Source: Planctomycetota bacterium
GTDB taxonomy: Bacteria > Planctomycetota > Phycisphaerae > WQYP01
Assembly: GCA_021799715.1 (NCBI GenBank)
Contig: JAJYZY010000016.1
Span: 1-26,588, forward strand
Length of the DNA stretch: 26,588 nucleotides
Direction: 5' to 3'
The translations under genes and the position numbers were made by a program. Of this stretch, positions 7,008 through 14,700 are shown in pieces (the first letter of the stretch is position 1; each line of letters starts with the position of its first letter). The notes below the pieces were generated by a model. That model had not been told where the DNA came from, made no database searches, and was given only the letters and a program-made list of their open reading frames with translations.

Positions 7008-8330
7008 ATGCCCAGAATCTGTTTTATCCTGGTTGCCGGATTGGACCATCGACTGGCCGGGGCGGCCGCCGGGGTGTTTAACAACTTTGCTTATCGTGGC
7101 ACACTGGCCCCCATTTCACCGGCGGTTACCTGCACCATGCAGGCCACGCTGACCACCGGTGCCACTGCCGCGCAGCACGGGATCATCTGCAACGGCTTGT
7201 ACACGCACAATAATCCATCGATTCAACGTTGGCTTGATGATGACAGTTTTCCGGAATTTCGACGGCAAATCAGTTTCTGGGAACAGGCCAATAATCTTCT
7301 CCAGACGCCCAGATTCTGGACGGGAAAACCCATCCGCACGGCCATGCTGTTCTGGCAGCAATCCATGCCCGATGCGGCCGACATCGTACTTACTCCCAAA
7401 CCGGAACACACGCCGGACGGCAAAACCGTGGCCGCTTGCTTCAGCCGTCCGCGCGATATTTACCAACGCCTGACGGGGAAATTCGGAGCCTTTCCGCTGC
7501 ACCAATATTGGGGGCCTTTGGCCTCATTGCCCAGTTCACGGTGGATTGTCAACGCCGCGATGGACATTTGGCGCCATGATCCCGTTGACCTGCAACTGCT
7601 TTACATACCGCATCTGGATTACAACCTGCAACGCTTCGGGCCGGATCATCCGGTGGTGGCCAAAGATGCCGCCGATGTTGCCGCCCTGCTGGCACCGCTG
7701 GTGGACATGGTGCGGCAGGACGGCGGCATTCCCATTATTGCCGGAGATTATGCCATGAACGCGGTGCGGCAAGCCATTTTCCCGAATCGGGCGTTGCGCG
7801 ATGCGGGCTTGCTTAAAACGCGAATGGATGAGGATGGCAAACTGCTGATTGATTTTTCCGCCAGCCGCGCTGTGGCCATGGTGGACCATCAGATTGCATT
7901 TATTTATGGCCACGAAGATGCAATGGATGCCGTCAACGACATTCTTCAAAGTCTCAATGGTATAGGAACAATTGCTGTTTCAGCTCAACAAAAATCGCAA
8001 TTGGGACTCAACACGCCCCGCGCCGGGCAGATCATCGCCCTGAGCCAAATGGACGCATGGTTCGCCCATGACTGGTGGCATGATGATGCGGAACGACCGC
8101 GCTGGCAGTTTTCCGTTGATATTCACCGCAAACCCGGATACGACCCGCGGGAACTGTTTTTCGACCCCGTGCGCAAGTGCATTGCGCAGGATGCAACCCT
8201 GGTTAAAGGCTCCCATGGCGTGATTGCATCGGCTCCGGACATGCAACCGGTGCTGCTTAGCGATGTCGCTCTGCCCGCCGGCCATACACCGGCGACGGAC
8301 ATTGCCGCCTGGCTGGCCGGGCTGCTGTGA
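7008..8330 (+). CDS. Alkaline-phosphatase-superfamily phosphodiesterase / nucleotide pyrophosphatase-like protein
   Basis: A 440-residue member of the type I phosphodiesterase/nucleotide pyrophosphatase branch of the alkaline phosphatase superfamily, metal-dependent hydrolases of phosphodiesters or pyrophosphates. The nucleophile region is clear: SPAVTCTMQATLTTG followed by AAQHGI, with T41 the likely nucleophile. Metal-site regions follow in YIPHLDYNLQRFGPD (199-213) and in MVDHQIAFIYG (291-301), with a late histidine in GSHGV. The usual 'SDHG' metal pair appears as AGDYAM (245-250), so one ligand position differs from the canonical enzymes. No signal peptide is evident, so it is probably cytosolic. 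The start at 7008 is supported by CGGAG five bases upstream; the frame extends to a TTG at 6987. It stands alone between the rarA operon and mbfA. The substrate is unknown. Confidence 0.82.
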   Translation: MPRICFILVAGLDHRLAGAAAGVFNNFAYRGTLAPISPAVTCTMQATLTTGATAAQHGIICNGLYTHNNPSIQRWLDDDSFPEFRRQISFWEQANNLLQTPRFWTGKPIRTAMLFWQQSMPDAADIVLTPKPEHTPDGKTVAACFSRPRDIYQRLTGKFGAFPLHQYWGPLASLPSSRWIVNAAMDIWRHDPVDLQLLYIPHLDYNLQRFGPDHPVVAKDAADVAALLAPLVDMVRQDGGIPIIAGDYAMNAVRQAIFPNRALRDAGLLKTRMDEDGKLLIDFSASRAVAMVDHQIAFIYGHEDAMDAVNDILQSLNGIGTIAVSAQQKSQLGLNTPRAGQIIALSQMDAWFAHDWWHDDAERPRWQFSVDIHRKPGYDPRELFFDPVRKCIAQDATLVKGSHGVIASAPDMQPVLLSDVALPAGHTPATDIAAWLAGLL

Positions 8331-8402
8331 ATTTGGTGCGGTATGATTCTATCGCGTCCACACTGCCGCAGCTTGGCGCGGTTGCGTGAATCCCTCGGCG
8401 TT

Positions 8403-8488
8403 GTCCTGGTTTCCGCCCCCGGCAAATTTGCACACATGATCTATGGGCCGAAGTCATGCACCAATGCACGGCTGGAACAAACCAGGAC
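8403..8488. repeat. 10-bp perfect inverted repeat between convergent genes
   Basis: gtcctggttt (8403-8412) and aaaccaggac (8479-8488) are perfect inverted copies 66 bp apart, in the 195-bp spacer between the converging phosphodiesterase and mbfA genes. No T-run follows, and no other feature was found in the spacer. Confidence 0.45.
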
Positions 8489-8525
8489 ACATGCCGCCAC
8501 CGCGCGCGGAACCGTTCGCAATCGC

Positions 8526-9485
8526 TTATGAACCGCCGATAATGATGCCAACCAGGAACACCACCAGGCCGCCCACCACGCCCGTGAAGGCGGCCTGTAA
8601 AAATGGCGTATCCATGTACCGATGACGGATAAAGCTGATGGAAAACAATTCCAGAACCACCACCACCATGGCCACGGTCATGGCAACATGAAAATTCGGA
8701 ATTAAAAATGGCAGCGTGTGGCCGATACCGCCGGCCGTGGTCATTAATCCGCATACCGCGCCGCGAATCAGCGGATGACCGCGCCCGGATAAGGAGCCAT
8801 CATCGGACTGTGATTCGGCGAATGCCATTGAAATGCCCGCGCCGACGGATGCCGCCATGCCCACCAGGAACGCCTTGAAACTGTCCTGCGTGGCCACGGC
8901 GGCGGCAAATACGGGTGCCAGCGTGGAAATCGAACCATCAATGAGTCCCACCAGTCCCGGCTGCACAATTTGCAGCACAAACAGCCGCCTTTCCGCCACC
9001 GCCTCTTCATGTTTGACGGCTTCCGGCACATGCTGGGCTTCCAGAGTTTCTGCCGTGGTGGCGTGCTTGCGTTCCGCTTCGGCCAGGTCAATAAGCAACT
9101 TCCGAATGGCGGCATCGGTAGCACGTGCGGCGGCCTTTTCGTAATACCGCGTGTTTTCCAGTTCCATAATCTCGGCCTGCCGGCGCATGGCATTGACACC
9201 GGATTTCATGACCAGCCAAAGCGGGCGGCGTTTGATGAAACCGTTGACATCATCGCGTTTAATAAGGGGAATATGCTCTCCGAATTTTTCCCGGTGCAAT
9301 TCGATGAGTTTGTGCCGATGCTCGGATTCCTCGGCCTGCATTTCGGTAAACATTTTGGCGGAAGCGGGAAACGTTTTCGCCAGATTATGCGCGAATTCAC
9401 CATAAATTCTGCCATCTTCCTCTTCCTGCCCGATTGCCAATGCCAGAATTTCCTGTTCTGTAAGATCCTTAAAGCTTTTGGCCAC
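8526..9485 (-). CDS. mbfA: MbfA-like membrane-bound ferritin: N-terminal ferritin-like domain plus C-terminal VIT1/CCC1 domain
   Basis: A 319-residue inner-membrane protein expected to bind iron and export it, as MbfA does in Bradyrhizobium and Agrobacterium. The N-terminal ferritin/rubrerythrin-like domain (about 1-160) carries the expected carboxylate-histidine blocks: EEEDGRIY (21-28), EESEHRH (52-58), ELENTRYYEKA (108-118) and EAERKH (136-141). The C-terminal half is VIT1/CCC1: GLVGLIDGSISTLAPVFAAA (178-197), then further membrane spans ending in GGLVVFLVGIIIGG. I start at the GTG at 9485, preceded by GGAG at six bases, giving MAKSFKDLTEQE. A GTG four codons earlier (9497) is the alternative. 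A TATAAT lies upstream at 9526-9531 on this strand. There is no neighbouring iron gene; the divergent side holds only tiny ORFs. Confidence 0.93.
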   Translation of the reverse strand: MAKSFKDLTEQEILALAIGQEEEDGRIYGEFAHNLAKTFPASAKMFTEMQAEESEHRHKLIELHREKFGEHIPLIKRDDVNGFIKRRPLWLVMKSGVNAMRRQAEIMELENTRYYEKAAARATDAAIRKLLIDLAEAERKHATTAETLEAQHVPEAVKHEEAVAERRLFVLQIVQPGLVGLIDGSISTLAPVFAAAVATQDSFKAFLVGMAASVGAGISMAFAESQSDDGSLSGRGHPLIRGAVCGLMTTAGGIGHTLPFLIPNFHVAMTVAMVVVVLELFSISFIRHRYMDTPFLQAAFTGVVGGLVVFLVGIIIGGS

Positions 9486-9525
9486 GATTAACTCCACATA
9501 TCAACACGCCAAATTTCCAATTGCT

Positions 9526-9553
9526 ATTATATCCGTCATGCCGCGAAAGGCAT
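9526..9553 (-). promoter_or_regulatory. mbfA promoter -10 with an adjoining inverted repeat
   Basis: On the minus strand TATAAT occupies 9526-9531. Immediately upstream, ATGCC (9538-9542) and GGCAT (9549-9553) form an inverted repeat with a 6-bp spacer, covering part of the expected -35 region, a typical operator position. No good -35 hexamer is present, as in activated or repressor-controlled promoters. MbfA genes are iron-regulated in alphaproteobacteria, but this repeat does not look like a classical Fur box. Confidence 0.45.
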
Positions 9554-9627
9554 CCGCGGTATCGCAGGGCGATCCGGAATGGGAGTTTCCGGCTATCGGT
9601 GCGGCCCCGCAGTGGTGTGTGGTTTGA
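9538..9627 (+). CDS. Possible 29-residue ORF
   Basis: ATG at 9538 runs 29 codons to TGA at 9625-9627. The product has no hydrophobic segment; it includes DPEWEFPAIG. It begins inside the mbfA operator-like repeat and overlaps the next small ORF in another frame, which weakens it. No ribosome site is seen. Confidence 0.12.
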   Translation: MPRKASAVSQGDPEWEFPAIGAAPQWCVV

Positions 9628-9692
9628 CCATCGCTGGGGCGGGAATGGTTGGAGCATACGTCATATTTTCCGCGCAGGCAGTGGGAAGTTGA
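9579..9692 (+). CDS. Possible small membrane protein, 37 residues
   Basis: ATG at 9579 runs 37 codons to TGA at 9690-9692. After a short polar start (MGVSGYRCG) comes one hydrophobic stretch, VVCGLTIAGAGMVGAYVIF, long enough to span a membrane. No convincing ribosome site is visible. The same frame resumes at once as the next ORF, so the pair could be one gene interrupted by TGA. I recognise no family. Confidence 0.2.
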   Translation: MGVSGYRCGPAVVCGLTIAGAGMVGAYVIFSAQAVGS

Positions 9693-9698
9693 AACTGT

Positions 9699-9827
9699 AT
9701 GTCAAGTATTGTAATGTTCACGCTCCTGGTCTTCATGGCTGCGGACCGGGTGGTGAATTTGGCGATGGTTCTCGTTTTTTGGGCTGTGGCGTGCGTAAGC
9801 ATGGAATTGATGAATAAAGGCGCGTGA
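9699..9827 (+). CDS. Possible small membrane protein, 42 residues
   Basis: ATG at 9699 runs 42 codons to TGA. Nearly the whole product is hydrophobic: IVMFTLLVFMAADRVV followed by LAMVLVFWAVACVSM, ending MNKGA. That would suit one or two short membrane helices. A weak GGGAAG lies ten bases upstream. It is in the same frame as the ORF ending six bases earlier and is followed after one base by the next ATG (TGA-C-ATG). The tight packing resembles an operon, but length alone makes chance possible. Confidence 0.25.
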   Translation: MSSIVMFTLLVFMAADRVVNLAMVLVFWAVACVSMELMNKGA

Positions 9828-9828
9828 C

Positions 9829-9990
9829 ATGCCCGCACAACATGATAAGCCTTCCGCGGCAGCGGCGGACAAAGTATCCCCAACTCATACGCTACCGGTC
9901 AACGCTCCGCCGGCACGGACCGCCCCGGTGTCTTTATGGAAGCTGTTGCTGCTGGTGGCCGGGCCGGAGCTGGTGGTGATGCCGGCCTGA
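9829..9990 (+). CDS. Possible 53-residue Pro/Ala-rich protein with a C-terminal hydrophobic segment
   Basis: ATG at 9829 runs 53 codons to TGA at 9988-9990. A polar, Pro/Ala-rich N-terminal half is followed by SLWKLLLLVAGPELVVM. It begins one base after the previous small ORF and ends six bases before the tpsB stop on the other strand, so the two would be tail to tail. It could be a real tail-anchored peptide or the decayed remnant of a longer gene. I recognise no family. Confidence 0.22.
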   Translation: MPAQHDKPSAAAADKVSPTHTLPVNAPPARTAPVSLWKLLLLVAGPELVVMPA

Positions 9991-9996
9991 CTGTAC

Positions 9997-11736
9997 TTAG
10001 AAACTTACGGTAACGGAAATATCAAATTCCCCGCCGCGGGAACTGTAGCCCGGTGCCCGACGCAACTGCTGACCATAATCCATTTCAACATTGACACTGT
10101 TTCCAACATCATAGTGCAAATCCACGCCCGCGCTGGCCAGATCGGCCCGGTTTATTGAATCGGTAACAGGTTGAACTTGATATACGTCCGCATAGTCGAT
10201 AAATACACCGAATTGGGCAGCCGAATGCAGGGACGCTGGAAGGTTCAGGAAACCGGCGGGATCAAAAGCCGGTGCCCGGATTTCTTCACTGACCAGTTCA
10301 CCCTCGCTACCAAGGTCCGTTTCCGGATTGTAACCTCTCACCGAGCCTACGCCTCCGGCGTCCAGGGTTTCACTGTCGGGCAAATTATGATCCGCCACCT
10401 GGCCGAGAAACCGTGTGGCGGAAGAAAATCCCCCAGGTAAAAACGTAATACGATTCAATTCAACTTGATCGTAAACGTAACTGGCGGGATAGGTTGTATC
10501 CGGAGAATTTGTCTGGCCTCGAAAGGCACCCGCGCTGGCGACAAATTGATTTTTAACGGCGGTATTCCCCCATGGATCGTTTTCCGTGGCATCATACAGC
10601 AGCAAGAACTGATTCAAGCTGTTTTGAGAGTTTCCCACCTGGGTGCCACCAAACTCTAAATTGTTATTTGTGGTTTTGAAATCATAGCCAAAGCCAATAT
10701 CCTCGTTAAGCCAGGAGCAAGAGGGAAGCGGGTGCATATATCGTAAACTGGCCTGCCCACTCTGACCGATTGATGAAAAACCGGCACCAATTGCCGGCTT
10801 TTCCTCTTCGTAGGAACCAAAAATAATCAACCGGTCGCGCCAGGGCAGTGGGATCATCCAGTCCAGGGAGTGAGCGCTATACTGACCGCTTAAGCTGCGG
10901 GTGTACTGATAAGACAACTGCTGATCCAGCCAGAAGGCGTTACCCCAGTTAAAGCCCACGTTATATTCTTCCCGGCCCAACGTCGGCACGCCCTGGTTAT
11001 CAAAACCGGCATAACCGCGCAACGGAAACTGATCTCTGGTTGTCAAATCCACATCGGTTTCGCCGGGCAAAGCACCGGGGCTGAATACAGCGTTCACCTG
11101 CCGAAATGGATTGCTGTTAAGCCAATTAAGGTCACCGCGCAGTTGGTTTAAGCTGATGGGTTTTCCTATGTTTATTCCGCTTTCGGAACGGATTAAATTA
11201 CTGGAAAACCACTTATTTCCGCTTACGCGCACTTTCCCTACGCGATATTGCAGGACAATTACCTGAACGACGCCGGAACTTATATTTTGCGGTGGAATGG
11301 TAACATCCATCAGTGCATGGCCGCTTTTCGAATACCATGCCACAACGGTTCGCGAAATTTTCGCTATATCATGGAGCGTAAACGGCCGGCCGATCATGGG
11401 AGCGATTTTTCTGATGAAATCGCGGTTATTCAGCAACGGCAAGCCGGAGAGATCAATTCCATCAGGCGGCAGCGTACCCTTAAATCCGACTTTATTAAAC
11501 TGCTTCAAGCTTGCAACAAAGACCAAACCCTTGAGCTGTTTGAGAATGACCCTGTTCGGCGTGGATGCGGAAACGACCGACGGCGCGGGCAGTACCGGTT
11601 TTACCGCGGGCGGAGGGACGGGTTTGCTGGGGGCAATGCGCTTATACACCTGGGCGTAAAGGGGCACATCCCCGAGCACTACTCCCAAAATCACCAGACC
11701 CAACAGACCAGCCCGTCCCTGGTAGACATTCTTCAT
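9997..11736 (-). CDS. Two-partner secretion outer-membrane transporter TpsB (ShlB/FhaC/HecB family)
   Basis: TpsB proteins are 16-stranded outer-membrane beta-barrels with periplasmic POTRA domains that export one TpsA partner. In 579 residues I see a signal peptide (LLGLVILGVVLG, cleavage likely after PLYAQ, residue 29), a Pro-rich linker (35-55), a POTRA_2 region (about 65-165) and a second POTRA-like region (about 167-240, starting VGKVRVSGNKWF). The barrel runs from LRGYAGFDNQG to the C-terminal Phe, which fits barrel insertion. The hallmark loop-6 motif VRGY is at 466-469. I start at the ATG at 11736, with AAGGA nine bases upstream and a signal peptide beginning MKN; a GTG at 11760 lacks a ribosome site. 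It follows tpsA by 63 bp on the same strand, so TpsA is the expected substrate. Confidence 0.95.
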   Translation of the reverse strand: MKNVYQGRAGLLGLVILGVVLGDVPLYAQVYKRIAPSKPVPPPAVKPVLPAPSVVSASTPNRVILKQLKGLVFVASLKQFNKVGFKGTLPPDGIDLSGLPLLNNRDFIRKIAPMIGRPFTLHDIAKISRTVVAWYSKSGHALMDVTIPPQNISSGVVQVIVLQYRVGKVRVSGNKWFSSNLIRSESGINIGKPISLNQLRGDLNWLNSNPFRQVNAVFSPGALPGETDVDLTTRDQFPLRGYAGFDNQGVPTLGREEYNVGFNWGNAFWLDQQLSYQYTRSLSGQYSAHSLDWMIPLPWRDRLIIFGSYEEEKPAIGAGFSSIGQSGQASLRYMHPLPSCSWLNEDIGFGYDFKTTNNNLEFGGTQVGNSQNSLNQFLLLYDATENDPWGNTAVKNQFVASAGAFRGQTNSPDTTYPASYVYDQVELNRITFLPGGFSSATRFLGQVADHNLPDSETLDAGGVGSVRGYNPETDLGSEGELVSEEIRAPAFDPAGFLNLPASLHSAAQFGVFIDYADVYQVQPVTDSINRADLASAGVDLHYDVGNSVNVEMDYGQQLRRAPGYSSRGGEFDISVTVSF

Positions 11737-11784
11737 CTGATTCATTCCTTGAATACTCACTTGCTGAAATTTCCATCCTGTTTT

Positions 11785-11797
11785 ATGTACTGTACAT
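11785..11797. repeat. 13-bp palindrome in the tpsA-tpsB gap
   Basis: ATGTAC-T-GTACAT lies two bases after the tpsA stop codon on the transcribed strand and is followed by AAAA. It could form a small 6-bp hairpin between the two cistrons, for example as an mRNA-end or processing element. It is too weak to be called a terminator. Confidence 0.4.
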
Positions 11798-11799
11798 CA

Positions 11800-14700
11800 T
11801 CAATTGTGATTGGACGAGCGTCGCGTAATCCGCAGGCCTACCAGACTTTTGGTCGCCAGCGGGTGACCCGCCAAATGTGCTTTGCCTACCGGCCGAGCGG
11901 CAATATGCTGGATATTGCCACTCGCATAGACGAGTGTTGGGACGCCCAAAATATCCTCATATACTGCGAATTGGTTGCCATCCCGTCCTTTCTTCCACGG
12001 GGCATTCAGAATGCCGACGGCCATTCCCGCCGCGACATCATTAATCGTCTGCGGAGGAATTGCATCGACGGAGTCTGTGTCGTCCGTAATAATCACATTG
12101 GATGGCGAAAACCAGTACCCGGCAACGCCAACATTGATCAGAGACGGCGAAGGCAAAATATCGGCCGTGACTCCGGTTGGCATCACGGAGGTAATTTCAT
12201 AGTTGCCGGCTGATGGCCCCTGAATGATCAACGAGGTCACATCGACGGGAATATTATTACCCACCGCAGAGGTTATAAAATTACCCGTCCCGCCGTCCAG
12301 AAATACTGAGTCGGAGCCAAGTACTCCCTGAAGTGAGGCATTGAGGGTATTAATCGTGGCGACCGTTGTTCCGTCATAGGTTTTGTTGTCGGCGGTTGTC
12401 GTGCCGACAACAGTTAATGGCGCGGGAGTAATATTTGCCACCAGAGCGGTGGGGTAGGATCCCGGCACAATAAAATAGTTGTGTGATGCGGAGCCAACAA
12501 GCGTGAAGCCCGTAACTGCGACCGGTATCGCGTTGCCAACGTCGGGAGTCGCAAATTGGCCTGTACCACCGCTGATGCTGACATTTCCCACATCGGACCC
12601 CAGTACACCGGAAAGAGTTGTCGATGTCGTGTTTAATATCGCCGCCGTGGTCGTGTCATAAACCTTGTTGTCGGCAACAGTGGTCCCGGTGATAAGCAGC
12701 GGTGCCGGTGTGATTGTCACCGTATCCGTACCACCGACCAATGTGTAGTTACTGGCCAAGCCTGTGCCATTACCCAAGGCCAGTGTTCCCAGAGATGTTA
12801 CACTTTCATTACCCGTATTTTCCCCGGCCAGTGTGCCTGTGCCGGAAAGGGTTAATGTTTGACCATTGATGCCGGTGATCGCTGAGAATATTCCCGCATT
12901 GGCATCGGTATTGGCGTCGTACACCCGTGTGCCGGTCAGACTGATTACCGCCGGGTTTACCGTGTAGGCCGTGGCATTGGATGCCGCCTGGACAATGGTG
13001 TAATTCCCATTAATCGCCGTCAGGCCGCTGCCATCGATGCCATACGTTCCAACATTGCTGCTGCTGGTGGCTGTGGTACTAAATGTCAGCGTCCCGCTGG
13101 TGGCACTGCTTTGCGTATCGCTGCCGACAAAGCCGGTGATCGTGCCGGTCACCGAGGAAATGGCCGAGCCGTAGATGCTATTGGCGGGCGTGGCCGTCTC
13201 TGTCAGGGTGGCCGGTGTTATATCGACTGTGTCCGTACCGCCGACCAATGTGTAGTTACTGGCCAAGCCTGTGCCATTACCCAAGGCCAGAGTGCCCAGA
13301 GATGTTACACTTTCATTACCCGTATTTTCCCCGGCCAGTGTGCCTGTGCCGGAAAGGGTTAATGTTTGACCATTGATGCCGGTGATCGCAGAGAATATGC
13401 CGGCGGCGGCGTCCGTTCCCGCATCATACACCCGTGTGCCGGTCAGATTGATTATTGCCGGGTTTACCGTGTAGGCCGTGGCATTGGATGCCGCCTGAAC
13501 AATGGTGTAATTCCCATTAATCGCCGTCAGGCCGCTGCCATCGATGCCATACGTTCCAACATTGCTGCTGCTGGTGGCTGTGGTACTAAATGTCAGCGTC
13601 CCGCTGGTAGCACTGCTTTGCGTATCGCTGCCGACAAAGCCCGTGATCGTACCGGTGACCGGGGAGATTGATGAGCCGTAGATGCTATTGGCGGGCGTGG
13701 CCGTCTCTGTCAGGGTGGCCGGTGTTATATCGACCGTATCCGTACCACCGACCAATGTGTAGTTACTGGCCAAGCCTGTGCCATTACCCAAGGCCAGTGT
13801 TCCCAGAGATGTTACACTTTCATTACCCGTATTTTCCCCGGCCAGTGTGCCTGTGCCGGAAAGGGTTAATGTTTGACCATTGATGCCGGTGATCGCGGAG
13901 AATATGCCGGCGGCGGCGTCCGTTCCCGCATCATACACCCGTGTGCCGGTCAGATTGATTATTGCCGGGGTAATATCAGCGGTAGTCGTAGCTGTTGCGC
14001 TGATGCCGGTCAATGAATAATTGCTGGCCAAGCCGATCGTGCCGCTGGTACCGTTGGATAAGCTGTACCCGCTTGCCCGTACCGTTAAGCCATTGCCCAC
14101 ATTGGATTGCAAACACTGCACGCTTGTCGGAGCATTGAGCGTCAAGGTTTGCCCGCCAATTATCCCTACCAGACTTCCATCGTTGCTTAATGTGGCGCTG
14201 GTCGTGGCATTGTAGGATTTGTTATTGGCTACCAATCCGGTAATCGTCAATTGCAACGGCGTTATAAGAACTGTGTCCGTGCCGCCGGTAAATGTATAGT
14301 CAGATGCCAAGCCAGTTCCATCATTGAGAGAAAGACCCGCCGGTGAAATGGTCTGTGCTAATCCGCTGGCATTGGGGCTATTGGTCACCGCACTGCCGGA
14401 GAGTATCAGTGTTTCAGAACCGATGCCCGTAGTAATTGTTCCGCCGGTGCCAAAAATAGCGTAGCCGGCATCCGTGTTATTGTCGTACACACGTGTACCG
14501 GTGAAACTGACCGCTGCCGGTGTAATGGTACCGGGGCCTGTGACTACAACGGAACTGGGCAAGGTGTAATTGCTGAGATTTGTTCCGGAGATTCCCGTAA
14601 AGTCGCTGGGAGAAAGCGTAACTGAAACGGTATTGGCGGTCAGCACGTCTTTGCTGTTATAGGTTCCAACGGCACTGATTTGTGCGCCCTGGCCGGAAAT

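Noticed and set aside
8257..8754. 165-codon minus-strand ORF across the end of mbfA
   Set aside because: It overlaps the conserved VIT1 domain frame and the end of the phosphodiesterase gene; the product is Arg/His-rich shadow sequence.
9690..9692. In-frame TGA between two small membrane ORFs as a selenocysteine codon
   Set aside because: No convincing SECIS-like hairpin was seen just downstream and no selenoprotein family matches; two separate ORFs or a decayed gene are simpler.
11800..12200. TpsA C-terminus as a contact-dependent inhibition (CdiA) toxin with a small immunity gene
   Set aside because: No VENN or similar junction motif is present, the tail is only ~110 residues without a recognisable nuclease pattern, and the next gene is tpsB, not a small immunity protein.
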